Positions 12,307 to 24,288 of a stretch of 64,000 bases of DNA are shown here, piece after piece. Within the stretch, counting starts at the first letter, position 1. Each line of letters begins with the position of its first letter. A program made the translations under genes and the position numbers. Under the pieces are notes generated by a model. That model was not told the DNA's origin. It made no database searches and saw nothing but the letters and a program-made list of their open reading frames with translations. The stretch is from Pyrenopolyporus hunteri (lineage: Eukaryota; Ascomycota; Sordariomycetes; Xylariales; Hypoxylaceae), in contig CADCXC010000038.1 of assembly GCA_902806595.1 (NCBI GenBank), positions 3,162,001 to 3,226,000 on the forward strand. The letters run 5' to 3'.

Positions 12307-14454
12307 ATGGAGTCCCGCGGAGGTATTTTACATAAGACGACGCTTGATTCGACTGCTTTGCAAAATGGCACGTTCCATACAACCACTCTCGCAGGCAGCA
12401 AAAGGGCCCATACCAGTATCCCCGGTTCTGAGCAACAGCCAGCGAAAAGAGCCGTTGAATTCCAAAAAGCTTCGGTTGCTCGAAAAGGGCTTACAGGGCT
12501 AGCTGCCAGCACCATCACAACCGTCGATCCCGACGCCTTCGCACGCACTTCTGAATATTCGCAACGCCGGGCGGTAGCGGCTACTCCCAGAGCGGTCGTC
12601 GATCGCTCGCTTTCGCTATCTTTCCCTAGATACGGCTTACCCAGTTCTCTAGTAAACAATCTAAAGGCACTTGGTATCAATGAGATATATCCTTGGCAAA
12701 AGCAGTGTCTCCTAGGCCCGGGTCTCCTGAACGGGGCCAAGAACCTAGTTTATACGGCGCCGACAGGGGGCGGTAAGTCTCTAGTTGCCGACATTCTGAT
12801 GCTAAAGCGGATTCTCGAAGACAGTAATTCGAAGGCGTTACTGGTGCTCCCATACGTCGCATTGGTTCAAGAAAAGGTTCGATGGCTGCGGAAGGTCGTC
12901 CAAGGTATCAAGCGTCAACCCCTTAATAAGGAGGCAACGTCCGATAAGGAGCAGGATTCACTTTGGCAAAGGCGCGACGAAGACGCCATCAGAGTTATTG
13001 GTTTCTTCGGCGGCGGCAAGGTCAGGGCGACGTGGGCAGACTTCGACTGCACTAGAAGGTCAGAGATTAATTATACAGGTTCATAAACTTTCTGGCTTAG
13101 AGCAAGCTAGATGACGACCGGCGGCGGAACGCTGAGAGCTTGAGCACTTCAGATCATTGGCATGATGCTGATCTACTATTGATGACAGGTCTATCGTGCG
13201 TATCTCGCGGATCTACCCAGCCTTCATATGCTAGTCAACTACAGCCAACTTCGGAATAGATAGTACAGGCCAAACGGTGCAACCTAGATCAGGTTACGGA
13301 ACAGTCAGTATTAAAATCTAGGTTAGGTGGCTACTTAGTTTGCCATTGTCGCTAATTGCATAAATGACTAGATACTAACGATAGTATGTCTGGATGAACC
13401 CATCTCACATGCTAGCATGACAGACCGCGCGCGGTACTATCTCATGGATCACTCATCTGCCTACGAAAGCTCCTTGGAGCTCTTGAGCAAAGTTCCAGAT
13501 GCAGTCTCGCTGCATGAGCGCCACCCTTAGTCAAAATCGGTGATTTGTTGTCATGACTACTCGATCGAGGATGAGCGGATCGCATACATTTAAGTTATGA
13601 CTGAATTCAAGTTGACTATTCAGAAGCTCGACGACTGCCTCATCGAAGACTTGGAAGTATCTGCGTCTACAACTGGGTTCAGAACCTGAAGGTCATCCTG
13701 CGCTCCGTATGTGCAAGTACGAGGCGCTGTACAGAACTTGGCGCAAACTTGCCAAGGCTTCGCTGCCGGAAGTAAGTAACACCTCACAACCGCAAACCAC
13801 TCGCAGGAACTCTTACCAGGCCGTTATGACTAACTTCGGCCGGTGAAGTGATCAAATTTTGTGAACAGATGGGTTGGGGGTAAGCCTGACACCGAGCCTA
13901 CCCAAGGCTACCCTTCGTCGTACCCATTACCAAGTTTGAGGTTAACAGTGTGACCAGGGCAATGGCCGCCGTTCTCGATCACTTCTCGGACAGGTTGACC
14001 GCGGGGGCGAGGTCAGACCTCCTAGAGTTAGCAAAGATTACGTTCGTCAAGAGTCGGACTGCAAGGGTCTTCTACGATAACGGATTCAAGACGGTCGCAG
14101 CGGTCGCCAATGCGGATCCCAGGGAACTGGTACCGATTCTTATACAGGTATGCACGAAGAGAAATGGAAGAAGAGAGACCGATCGGCCAATCAGCCAATC
14201 AGCCAATCAATCCGGGGGGAGAAGTAAAACTAACACGACTTTAAAAACATGAAGGCACAACCGAGCAAGGTGAGGCTTAAGTCCAAAGACGAAGAGAAAT
14301 ACGAGGAAAAGCTCCTGGCGAAAGCAAAAGTAATTGCGGATTCAGCGAACCGGCTGTGGCGTACGCACATGACCCCTCACTCCCTCGTCGCAGCACGGCA
14401 GCTAACAGTTGCATACCAGGAATCGAGATGCAGCAGCAGGTTTATGAAGAATAG
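12307..14454 (+). pseudogene. HELQ/POLQ-type DNA helicase, broken in the middle
   Basis: The family comprises Ski2-like superfamily 2 helicases acting at stalled forks and in end joining; fungal members are often annotated as TEBICHI-like. The N-terminal frame (12307 to about 13055) is intact and carries the Walker A motif TAPTGGGKS and the segment GFFGGGKVRATWADFD. It then collapses: traces of the DExH region (LDDDRR near 13110) and of QIIGM (13163) survive among stops and frame changes. From 13729 the gene is readable again with clean splice sites: exons 13729-13771, 13849-13879, 13958-14147, 14255-14360 and 14420-14454, giving VQNLAQTCQGFAAG, MIKFCEQMGWG, AMAAVLDHFSDRL, AQPSKVRLK and a tail ending EMQQQVYEE before a stop. 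About 470 residues should lie between the two good parts, but only about 670 nt remain, so deletion plus point decay is inferred. Motifs IV-VI are missing, so no active helicase is expected. Confidence 0.85.
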
Positions 14455-15366
14455 GCGACGGGCCTCCGTGTTACCCCAATTCCTTTTCTTACCCTGCCTC
14501 GTTCCGTGACTCGCGTTCCGGGGACAGTGTGTCCATGTAGTCCATGAGTGGTGTCCATGAGTGGTGTCCATGAGTCTCCCCATGATTCGATAGGAATCTT
14601 ACAACAACCCGCATCAGAATTATTCCAGTCGGATTATAACCCGGCCTCGAGTACTATAGGGTTATTACATTAACGCGCCGCCGTGCGACCTGAGACAAGT
14701 CGACGTTTTATCGCGACGCCTTTGACGGCACGGGTCTCACAGGATCGGCCCTCTCTGTCTACAACCCGCCTAGTTGGTACGAGTTGGTTGCCTCGATTGC
14801 TTCAGCCACTTGCTTTTACAGGGAACATGACTGATCCCAACACCGGCAACCCGCTGCAGCCCCCGACCTTTTTCGGGCGAATATCGCACTGTCTTTCTCA
14901 ACGTATGGCGAGCGTAAATCCCCTTTGAACTGCTACCTACATACTACCTGCCACCACCACTGCTACATACTACTATCGCTACCCGTACTCTGGCTGCGCT
15001 TTGCTTGGCGCTAAGTATTGTAAACCTCGTGGCATATACGCTGCGGCCACCGAAAGAACTGTTGTGCTCTCGTAAGAAGTGTGATACCTACCGTCCGTCT
15101 CTGCTTTCGTCCCAGTTCCAGGCCCGTCCTGTTTGGTCGCCTAAGGATCGGCATTAACCGATTTATATAACCAGCGACGCGCAAACGCCGTGGCTAGCTG
15201 GGTACTTGGTTAAAAGCACCTCTTCGCATTTAATGTTCCAGTTTTGTTCCTTACGGATGGTTTTTAGGCTTGGCATATCATCCGGCAGTATTTGAATCAA
15301 CTCCAAACCCTCTTAAAGGATCCAAGCATTGGGGTTTGCTACGTCGGTTAGCCGAGACTTGTCACG
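14455..15366. other. Intergenic between helicase pseudogene and BTB gene
   Basis: No gene seen. Around 14529-14575 the phrase TCCATGAGTGGTG recurs as a short imperfect tandem repeat. The promoter of the BTB gene is expected in the distal part. Confidence 0.5.
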
Positions 15367-17152
15367 ATGGCTCACATGGCCCGCACAGAGAACGCCGGTG
15401 AAGGACCTAGTAGACCGAGCGTGAGGACATCGACGCTTGGCGATGCCATGAGAGCGCCCTCTGTCATCCCCCCGGGCGTCGTCGTATTGGACACGATGCA
15501 CGGCGTTGGGAATCGCGAAGAAGCTATAGACCCGAAAGAAGATCTATGGCTGACATCAGCTGATGGGTAAGCATAGACGATGACAATCGCACCCGCTAAT
15601 GAACTCCCCTCGTAGAGCTTGTCTATCGTAGCTCTAGCCGTGTTTACGCGATGAGGTCGTTCACGAACCTGCGCATTAGGCGTCGAAACACGTTTATACT
15701 CTCCATCATATCCCCAAACTTAACATGGAAATAGACTCGCCGTCTGTTATCCTTGTGACTATCCTTTCCAGGGCAAACTGAGCTAAGTCACACATCGCAG
15801 ACGGTACAACTCTCCGATCATCCCCCTCCGCGTCGGTACGCCACCAGATTGCCAGACTTTTTACGTTAGTCGCATCACTTTCAGGGCATAACTTTTTACT
15901 AATACGTACGCAGGTACATAAGACTGTCCTCCTAAAGGCGGAGTTCTTTCGGAAAGCATTATGCGGCGAGTTCATGGAATCGGATGCGCAGGCCATGGAG
16001 CTGCCAGAGGAGGATCCGGCGATATTCCACTTCGTCGTGGCCTTTCTCTACGAGGACAAATATGTTCCTATCCAAGCAGCCGCAACTGTGCTAAGTAAGA
16101 CGCTGGACTTTTCATTTGACTGACAGAAAATTCTAATGGGCGGATTAGCTTCCGACGAAAAGGCAAAGTTTAGGAAAGGAGAGGACGAGCACGGTGCTTC
16201 GGACTCGGACTCTAGCGCGAGCATCCTGAGCGATTCCTCCACCGCCCGGAGCCAAAGGCGCCGCGAGAGGAGACGCAGGCGCGAGAACCGCCGCTGGGAG
16301 AGGGAAAGGAGAAAACATCCCGGTGTGCATCGGCCGGGCTGCTCTTGTCGGCAATGTCTGACGCGCGGTGGCCCGCTGTGCTGGAACTGCGCAGCTCCGC
16401 GCTACCCTCCTCCACCGGGCCAGATGCCGATGCACATGCACCCAGGGATGGTGATGATGGGTCTTGAGCCCCCGCGGCAGCGCAACCGGCGTCGTCGACA
16501 TAATCGCCACCGCCCACAGTCGCCCGCGCCCGCGGCAGACGACGGGACGAACAACAATAACAACAACCACGGCAACAGCAACGGGCCCTCCGAACCCGAA
16601 AGCCGCATCCAAGGGCAAGACCTACGCACCTGGCTGCTAACCTACGAGCTGAACCTAGACGTGTACATCTGCGCGAACAAGTTCCTTCTCTCGGACTTCA
16701 AAGCCGCCATCGCGCGGTCGTGCATCGACATGCTGGAGACGGCGGGCGCCGACGCCGCGCACGTCGAGGTGCTGCGGCTCTGCCACAAGCTGTACCAGGG
16801 GCTGCCCGAGTCGGACGCGCTGCTCCGGCTCGTCTTCGCGCGCGTCGGCTTCCTCAGCCCGCACCTCTGGCGCCGGTCCCCGGACGAGACGGCCGACTTC
16901 TTCCACGCCCACCCCGAGGTCTCCGCGCTCATGTTCAAGGAGACCCTCGGCCGCCGCGAGGAGGAGCACGGCGACCTGCCCGCCATGGAGCGCCCGCTCG
17001 CGTTCGGGAGCGGCGCCGCGGGAGGAGGAGGTGGAGGAGGAGCGGGGGGAGGAGGGGGAGGAGGGATGATGGGCGGCAGGAGGAACCCGTTCCCGCAGAA
17101 CGAGGCGAGGGCGTATTTTGGGAGACATGCATGGGCGTTGGGGGACTTGTGA
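15367..17152 (+). CDS. BTB/POZ-domain protein with Gly- and Asn-rich linkers
   Basis: A BTB fold mediates homodimerisation or cullin-3 binding; no specific partner can be named. Proposed exons are 15367-15566, 15856-16094 and 16149-17152 (about 480 residues). Exon 2 contains the BTB core: VHKTVLLKAEFFRKAL, then FHFVVAFLYEDKYVP. Exon 3 opens in phase through the GGATTAG acceptor. It holds an Arg-rich basic patch, a small Cys cluster (CSCRQC...CWNC), an Asn run, a helical region resembling the BTB C-terminal extension (LDVYICANKFLLSDFKAAIA), and a Gly-rich tail. The exon 1/2 junction is the weak point: an alternative acceptor at 15913 puts VHK out of phase with exon 1, whereas 15855 keeps the frame. 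The 3' half is strikingly GC-rich relative to its surroundings. Confidence 0.75.
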
Positions 17153-17577
17153 AGGGAGGGAAGGAGGGTGAGGGCGGCTATGGCTGGGGGAGTTCGCGTA
17201 GAGTACACGAGCATGGGGGCAACTGATACCAGAGACATCGGGTCGAGGAGCACGCGTATTTCATGATTTCTTCGTTCAGAGCATCGCGGATAATTACCAG
17301 ATACCTTGCGGGTGTATAGTATTGGTTATGACGGTGTGTACGGCTCAGGGGATATCCAGTTATATTACTGGAAGAGAAGGGCATTTAATGTTGCTGCTGC
17401 ATCACGGTTTCATATTTAGATTCAGATTTCAGATTCAGATTCATATTCGTATTATCAAACTGCTACGGCTCTTTGATTCGTGAACCGATTTGGGTAAAAC
17501 AGTCTTTGCGTATACAGCGTATCATAACTGTGCGTCATAAATCTGTTTCTCTCTTTGTTGCTTGCCCCTTTTTTTTC
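17153..17577. other. Convergent intergenic region (3' ends of BTB gene and hydrolase)
   Basis: Two genes end facing each other here. The only notable structure is an imperfect ATTCAGATT repeat at 17417-17445. Presumably the region holds both 3' UTRs. Confidence 0.5.
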
Positions 17578-19043
17578 TTAATCGATGGTATCATCGCGCA
17601 GCTTCAGCAGCTGAGGGATCACCTCTTCCGGGCGCGCACGCAGGGCGCTATGGTACAAGACGTTCGTCTCGAAGACCTTGATGCCCTTGATCCTGGACGC
17701 CGTGACGCGCGCCATATCGGCGTCGACGTACATGTCGTGGTAGCACGCCGCGTACACGGGGACCTCGTTCTTGCCCAGCTGCTCTATATCGTACAGGGGC
17801 GGCCACTCGTCGAAATGGGCCAGTATGTCCGCCGTCTCCTTGAAATCGAAGAGCCCCGCGCACGTCTCGAAGTGGAAGGGGTAGATCATCTCGCCGGAGA
17901 AGTACAGCGGCTTATCGCCCAGGCTCGCGGGCCCGGGCCAGTCCTTCCGCAGCCATTGGTATTCTTCCCTGGCGGCGCCGACTCGCTCGGCCGCCCAACG
18001 CCCGGCTACGCCTGGGCCGAAGCACCAGCACGGCTCGTGGAGCAGCGTGTAGATCGGGGCGACGTCCCATTGGTTCTCCTGCTCTAGTTCGTTCAAGGTG
18101 AAGCGCGTGAACTCGCCGTACTGATCGAGATCAGCTTTCATCCTGGCGATAATGTTGTGGACCCGGTCAACACCGCCGTGACCGCCAAAGCTTAGGCCTA
18201 TGGTCAGCAGCCGTTGGACCGTTAAGAACCCGCCGCCGGGTAGCGGAATCCCCTTGTCACCACCGAGCTCGCGGACTTTCTCGGCGACCCATTTCACCGT
18301 GGCCACGTCCTCTGGGAACTTCCTGTAGTAGTCCTTGTTGCGTTCTATACATCGCCGATACGTGGCCGCGTACACTTCCTCGGGGCCTTTGTCTAAAGCT
18401 GCGAGCCCTCCGGTGATGAAACTCTCCCGGAGACCCTCGGGGGCGAAGGACAGATAGGACAAGGTGACAAAGCCGCCGAACGACTGGCCGAAGGTGGACC
18501 ACTTCTTCTTTTCGGGCGGGTAGTCCTTGGTTAAGCAGAGGCGGACGGCTTCGCTGTCTTTGACGATCGTATCGGCTCTGAAGAGCTTAAGATAATCGGC
18601 TTGCTCCTGCGGGCCGCCGACAAGTTTCATAGTATTAGCAGAGATGGGGTTGCTTAACCCGGTGCCTCGCTGGTCAAGCAGTAGCAACTCGTAGCCCCTA
18701 TCAAGCATGTACTTTGACAGAGGGGAGTCCTGGGGCGCGGGCGTGCCAAAGCCGGGGCCGCCTTGGAAGAATACAAGATAGGGCCTCTGTACTACCTCGG
18801 ATGGCTCGACGATTGGCCGCTCGTACTTGACGACGCTCCTTGCGAAAAGTTTGATTCTCTTTGAGTCTGGGCGGGCATGATCCAAGGGAACCTCGAACCA
18901 GAGCTCTTTCACAAGGAGCTTCCCTGGCGCAACACGTGTTAGTCGATATGAGGATCGGACCTGGGTACGGGCAGCACGCCAGGCTCACCTGGGACGAGGT
19001 ATGGTTTGCTCTCAGAAACAAGGCGGGCGACGACTGGAGCCAT
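17578..19043 (-). CDS. Proline iminopeptidase-like alpha/beta hydrolase (S33)
   Basis: Family members release N-terminal proline from peptides using a Ser-Asp-His triad. Two exons, 19043-18989 and 18923-17578, splice through a GTGAGC donor to 466 residues; the first encodes MAPVVARLVSESKPYLVPG. Visible features are the oxyanion segment FFQGGPGFG, the SGN-like LLLDQRGTGLSNP, the nucleophile elbow GQSFGGF (Ser catalytic), and a C-terminal stretch MYVDADMARVTASRIKG followed by YHSALR, where the His is the likely triad member. The length fits fungal S33 enzymes. There is no signal peptide, so it is probably cytosolic. The gene stands head-to-head with the next gene across about 870 bp. Substrate specificity (proline or another residue) cannot be told from sequence alone. 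Confidence 0.88.
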
Positions 19044-19911
19044 GACCGCCACCTAGGTACCCTATCTCGTACGACTTTTCTTTTGGAGAGCGGCCGCTAC
19101 TACAATTGGCTTCACGTCTTGGGGTCACTGGTACGAGGCTGGGTTGAGCGGGGAAGAGTCTGGATTCATGTATGTAAGGCGGCGTGGTGGAGCTTTTATT
19201 CCTGTGTCACGCAGGTGAAATACGACGTTAGAGCAAGGGAGGTTCAGATTTTGTATGGTCTTGCAGTAATTGAGAGATTATATATAATAAATATAGAGGA
19301 ATCCGTTCAAGTGGGATATTGCGTTAATATTGGGTGCTTAAGAAGAGGTATAGATATTTCAACTTCGAGGCCATTGACGAATAATCATCAAGATATACAG
19401 GTATGAGCTTCTAGGTATCTACGCATTATAAGCCGGTGGGATGTTCAAAAGAAAAAATTATCGATTGACGAGTAATACTACTAAAGTATCCTTATATGAT
19501 TCTTTTTGAATCTCGAGAGATGACAGGGTATTGTTGTTATATCTAGGTAAGTATTAATCCTCTATGAAGAAGGAGGAGGAACAATGGGTGCGAGAGCGCA
19601 ACTGTTAAGTCTACGAAGAAAAGAGATTATGCAGTTAAACGGAGGTATCATGGTTGTCTCAGAGGGGTCTGCTGCCCCACTACGCTCTGAGCTGACAAAA
19701 TGGAAAATCGAGTTAAGCGTCGGCCTTAATCGGATATCTTTTCGCCGTTCCGTTCTTCCACTCCCTCCACCATCTTTTTTCTCTCTCGCATCAGCCGCTT
19801 CTTTTATGTTCCCATATTATCATTCTCCATTCTTCTTTTTATTCTTCTTTTATTTTTATTTTATTTTTATGTTTTTATGTAGAAGCGAACCGCCTGAGTT
19901 CCTCTGTCCTA
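19044..19911. other. Divergent promoter region between hydrolase and CP-motif gene
   Basis: Two genes start away from each other here. The segment just before the rightward gene (19740-19880) is strongly pyrimidine-rich (CTCCCTCCACC, TTCTTTTTATT), typical of fungal core promoters and 5' UTRs. No gene is seen; antisense open frames are not domain-like. Confidence 0.5.
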
Positions 19912-21646
19912 ATGCCGGACATGAATTATCAAAACCTCACACAGACCTTGATAGAGTCGTTCAACGCTTTGGCCGACGAAGTACAGAATCTGAGCGATAG
20001 ACAGACCGTCTTGGAGCACAAGCTTCGATATGCTCAGGAGCAGGTATGCGCATCATCCAGCCTACTTCCAGCCTACATCCATCTTATGCATCATCCATCT
20101 TCCCCCGGCATTTCCTTACACCCATCTATCCATCCGTCTGATCCCCCTCCGCTTTTTATGATGAGACAAATTAGCTCTAGATCAAGAGCTACCTAGCTGT
20201 AGCGTTGACCGAAAACATTACTTGAAATTTCTGATATATTGCGGAACAAGACCGATTACGCCTTGTTTACAAATAATGGAATTCATTCCCGAGTGGTTTT
20301 TTAGTCGCTAACATCATCGGTTCCGACAGTTCCAGCACTTAGCTGACAAATATGCTCCCACCGCACCAGAGATCTCGGAGACGCTATTGAACCTGCAAAT
20401 TCCACCTGAGCTGCATAATCCATCCCTAGCAAACACCAGTTTCGTCCCTTTGCCAAGGAGGAAAGCCTCCGATTCAAAACATCAGATCGCCGTCATCATC
20501 AGGGAAGGCAGACGCGTCGCCTCATCTTTAACAGCGACCAGCAAAAGTAGTCGATCTAGCAGAGACAGTCTTCCCCCCACCACCATGACATCCCTCTCCA
20601 CAATCCTCGAGCAGGACTTCACTGTCCAGGGGAAGAAGGGCAATCTGGAATGTCCATTCTCCCGACCTGCCGAAGAAGAGAAGCGAAGCGGCGCGCATAA
20701 TAATGCACACGGCGCAACGCCGCACGATTCTCAAGATCCCATATGCGCTGCCATGCTCGATGATCCAAGCTCCCAGCCCGCACCCTCCAAGTGCCCCATT
20801 CGCTACATGGATCAGCATTCACCAGAAGAGATCGCGCACTACTTAGAGACGCATAAACACGAGTTGCCCAGAAGCCACGAAGTCTGCGTGCGCCGATACC
20901 AGAAGAACGAAGAACACATTAGGAAGCTCGACGCCAAATACGGCAACTTGGCCAGCATGGTTGAGGGCCTTAGTCGGATCCACCAGCCCATGCTGCCCGA
21001 GCAGGACACGCGGCCCCAGAGCGAGGTGGAAAGGACCTCGAACGAGCGCGTCGAGAGCTGGGCTCGCACTGTCAGCGCGACGGCTGCGGACGATCCGGAC
21101 CGCACTACCCCGGAGCGTGACGAGCACGACGACGATCTGGACAGGCAGAGCCGTTTCGACCGACCGCTCAAGGAAATCCGCGTCGGCGAATCTCCGAGCC
21201 GTCCCTGGGGCATTTCGGTGCCCGTCTTCGATACGCCTCCTGGTGGTGACGGCCTGAACCGGCCTCAATCGCCCCCGCCGGCGCCCGTGCAAATCCCCGC
21301 GTCGCTATCTCCCCAAGTAACACCGGCGAAGACGGGAAAATGTCCATTCGACCACTCGAAGCTGACGGACTTGATGAACGGCTCCCCGGTTAAGCACGGG
21401 GATAAGAATTCCGTCGGACTGGGCGACGGCGTGCCATCCAGCACTCAGACGTCGATTCCCGCGCACGAGACGCCCTTTGCGGCCGGCAACTCGCGCCAGC
21501 CTACTTTTATCAACGCGGCTGAGCTCGAGCGCCGCAGGCAAGATAATAATAAGCCGCAGATGCTCTTTACGGGCCCCGTATTCATCGGTTACCCGATCGA
21601 GGACGCGATTCGCTTCATGCAGAGCTTCCAGGGGCAGCAGCAATGA
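19912..21646 (+). CDS. Conserved-looking fungal protein with coiled coil and three CP(F/I) motifs
   Basis: Function not recognised. Exons 19912-20043 and 20330-21646 join in phase 0 (GTATGC donor, CCGACAG acceptor) to 482 residues; starting at the second Met (19921) would remove three. The N-terminus is a predicted coiled coil (FNALADEVQNLSDRQTVLEH). A Ser-rich linker follows. Then come three short Cys-Pro motifs spaced along the chain: CPFSRP, CPIRYMD and CPFDHS. The middle one sits in a helical block (QHSPEEIAHYLETHKHELPR, then YQKNEEHIRKLDAKYGNLAS) that looks like the best conserved part. The C-terminus ends with FTGPVFIGYPIEDAIRFMQ. The repeated CPF/CPI tags could be heme-regulatory-type Cys-Pro motifs, but that is only a guess. 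Confidence 0.8.
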
Positions 21647-22358
21647 TTGGCGCTTTTTTTCTTCTAAAATCTTGAGCGGCCTTTTTTTTATGGCCCCCCT
21701 TCTTCTCGAAAGGTTTTATACCTAATGTCATTACCAACGGAGTTTTGTTATTTTGAAGCGTTATTTTAAGATGAGGTTATGACGATAAGGCGGAACAGGC
21801 TCGGGTAATAGCCTTGGACCAAAGCAAATCGGACCTCACGCACTTAGGTCTTATGAACGCGTATTTTCTTTTCTTTTTCGAGCGTTAGTTGATTTAGTGA
21901 ATGGGGCTTGAACGGATAGGGGGATTCAACCGATGATCGTATGAGAGGCGTTAGATTTTTATTCTTGTTTTTTTCTACTTCCCGTGATAGCATCGGGCGA
22001 GGCGTTTAGGAAGCGTGACAGCAGGACGGACGGACGGACGGACGGACGAATGGATGGACGATACCCTTCAGATTCAGAGTATGAAATTGAGGAACTTGAT
22101 TTGATTTACCTATTGCTACCAGTAATGATGCCTATTTCTTTTCCGCGACCAGAGTGCCTTGCCTGTCCCGTCTAACTACCTAGGTACCTAATGTGTGTAA
22201 TATATCGCCCGTATATGCCATACCGTACACACCTCCATCCCAAAATGCAATTGAGCTAGCCTTTCTTCATGCTCTGGACTCGCCGAACGCCTAACATATC
22301 CCCCTATTTGAACTTACACGCTATGATGTCTACCTAATGCATGAATCTCTCATTCTTT
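21647..22358. other. Convergent intergenic region with (ACGG)n microsatellite
   Basis: This lies between the 3' ends of the CP-motif gene and TVP38. It holds a (ACGG)n run at 22025-22048 running into (ATGG)n, and a TACCTAGGTACCT palindrome at 22182. No gene seen. Confidence 0.5.
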
Positions 22359-23621
22359 CTACTTAGAGTACTTTCTATTCCCATTCTGGACTCCATTCGC
22401 CTCTCCGCCGCTATCCTCCTCATCTCTGTAACCGCCCTCAACCCCATCTGTCTCCCATAGCGAAATATCATCGTCATCCATTAGCGCCGCCTCGTCGGCC
22501 TCGCCGGGCCTCTGCTGTAACTGCTGGCCACTCCCCAGCACACCTTCCTCTAGATCTCCGTATTCCAGATCCGTACTCCCATCCACGACGCCTCCGTTCT
22601 CCAGCGCCTCCTCGCGCGCGAGCTCCTTAGCCCGGGCCATCGTGCGCCGGTATATGAACAGGCTAAGCGTGATGCCAACAATGCTACCGAGCAGCATGCT
22701 TAGATAATTCACCGCCTTGTCGCCCGCGCTCATCTTATCGCCGCTCTCCGCGAGCAGCGCCAGCCGACTGCCGATGAATACGTGGACCAGCAGTTTCGGG
22801 GAAGCCAGCGCGGTAGCGATGGCGAAGCGCAGGGGCGAGATGCTGGGGATGGTGGCGAGGAAGCCGTTGCTCAGGCTGAAGGGCAACGGGCAGAAGCGGA
22901 TGGCGGCGAGCACGAACAGGCCGTCGCGGCGCAGGACCTGGCCGAGGGCGACGAAGCGGCGGTCCCCGCCCACCAGCGCGTGCACGTAGCGGCTAAAAAT
23001 TGTGCGGCTGGCGACGAAGGCAGCGGTGGACCCGAGCACGGTGGCGCTGGCGACGATGGACCAGCCGCCGGGGAACCCATAGACGAAGCCGGCGATGGTA
23101 ACGCAGGTGCTGTACCCGATCATGGGCGGGAAGGCGGTGGCGCAGGTCATGAGGAAGACGATGACCCAGCCGCCGGGCAGGGCGCGCCAGCCGACGGCGA
23201 CGGGGGCCAGGGCGGCGAATATGCGGTGGGAGTAGACGAGGAAGACGATGAGGAGGGCGTTGAGGGCGAGGAGGGCGAAGACGGCGAGGATACGCTGCGG
23301 TATGGTGAGGGTGTAGAATAGCTTGAGCATCTGGTTCGCGAAGGATACGCTGGCGCGCATCATGCGTTGGCCGAGGGGGGCGATGTCGTCCGTGGAGGAG
23401 TCGTTGGCGGCGGACCGCGAGTACGGGGTTGATAGCCGCCGAGCATTGGTCCCGGACGTAGGGCGTTGCGGGCTCGGACGTACCCACGGGGGGAGGGGCC
23501 CGTCTGTCCGAGGGGAGAGCGGGTTCGGAGAGGGAGATGGTGAAGGCGAGGGCAGAGGAGAGGGCGATGGCGAGAGAGATGCGGACAGCATGGGCTGTCG
23601 AGCTTCGGAATCGGGAGGCAT
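22359..23621 (-). CDS. TVP38: TVP38/TMEM64-family Golgi membrane protein (VTT domain)
   Basis: Integral membrane protein of the Golgi; the VTT/DedA superfamily includes lipid scramblases such as TMEM41B and VMP1. It is a single exon of 420 residues. The first 90 residues are Ser/Pro-rich and disordered, including an SPSPSP run. Hydrophobic segments follow from about residue 108 (ILAVFALLALNALLIVFLVY), then VIVFLMTCATAFPPMIGYST, and the VTT signature FVYGFPGGWSIV...GSTAAF. The second half has RFCPLPFSLSNGFLA, another family hallmark, then a last membrane segment (LSMLLGSIVGITLSLFIY) and an acidic cytosolic tail. Length and order match fungal Tvp38. Confidence 0.92.
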   Translation of the reverse strand: MPPDSEARQPMLSASLSPSPSPLPSPSPSPSPNPLSPRTDGPLPPWVRPSPQRPTSGTNARRLSTPYSRSAANDSSTDDIAPLGQRMMRASVSFANQMLKLFYTLTIPQRILAVFALLALNALLIVFLVYSHRIFAALAPVAVGWRALPGGWVIVFLMTCATAFPPMIGYSTCVTIAGFVYGFPGGWSIVASATVLGSTAAFVASRTIFSRYVHALVGGDRRFVALGQVLRRDGLFVLAAIRFCPLPFSLSNGFLATIPSISPLRFAIATALASPKLLVHVFIGSRLALLAESGDKMSAGDKAVNYLSMLLGSIVGITLSLFIYRRTMARAKELAREEALENGGVVDGSTDLEYGDLEEGVLGSGQQLQQRPGEADEAALMDDDDISLWETDGVEGGYRDEEDSGGEANGVQNGNRKYSK

Positions 23622-24006
23622 CTTGACGGGATGTGGTTCTACACTTTAGACTCTAGCAACTGTATCGATGGACGTCAGGCCGGACGAGCTGTCCGTGGCG
23701 GGCAAGTCGTATAATTGGAAAATAAAGAACTAGCAGCGGTTATCCGGTAGAGAGTTGTAGATGTCAGCAATTGGAGTGAGAGAGCTTCGTTCAACAAGCG
23801 CTATCTATCCATAATGACTGACGTAGAGGACGTGGAGACGAGTCAAAAACCTCCTTTGTATGGTAACGGTGGACGCGAGGTTGTAACCTCGAGCAGCAGT
23901 TCTAGGTGTGAAGTTGGGAGGTGGGAGGAATTTAGATGAGCGTGCCCGGGGAGAGGAACGTCAGGGACAGATTGTTGCTACCTACCTAGAATTAGTGCAC
24001 GATGTA
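23622..24006. other. TVP38 upstream region
   Basis: Expected TVP38 promoter; no distinct element recognised beyond a TACCTACCTAGAAT tract next to the MITE. Confidence 0.4.
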
Positions 24007-24288
24007 CCTGGCAGAAGGGCGTCAAAATAAATGCCTCAGCCACATCCACCTATTTCACCAGCCACACCTGGTACTTAAGTATCCTAAATAATACTAATTG
24101 TATTAGTTGTAACGTTATACATTATTAATATTATCACAATTAAAATTCATAGATAAATAGCATTATGGACAAGTTTTTCATATATAAGCTTTTTTTTAAC
24201 GTTAGTAAATTTTAGGAACGAAAAGGCTGACGAGAAATCTAGGGGTTGGTGTGGCTGAGGCATTTATTTTGACGCCCTTCTGCCTGGG
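24007..24288. mobile_element. MITE-like element, copy 1 (282 bp, TA-flanked)
   Basis: Long terminal inverted repeats face each other: the left end reads CAGAAGGGCGTCAAAATAAA from 24012 and continues to about 24043, and the right end is its near-perfect reverse complement, ending at 24288. Both ends sit next to TA (24005-24006 and 24289-24290), as in Tc1/mariner-type insertions. The interior is AT-rich with no coding capacity. A second copy with related ends lies at 40677-40966. Confidence 0.85.

Noticed and set aside
16145..17253. Long antisense open frames (up to 203 codons) over the BTB gene
   Set aside because: They mirror GC-rich codons of the sense gene and show only Pro/Arg/Ala-rich low complexity.
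22782..23321. A 179-codon antisense open frame over TVP38
   Set aside because: A Glu/Gly-rich shadow of the membrane-protein reading frame without domain features.
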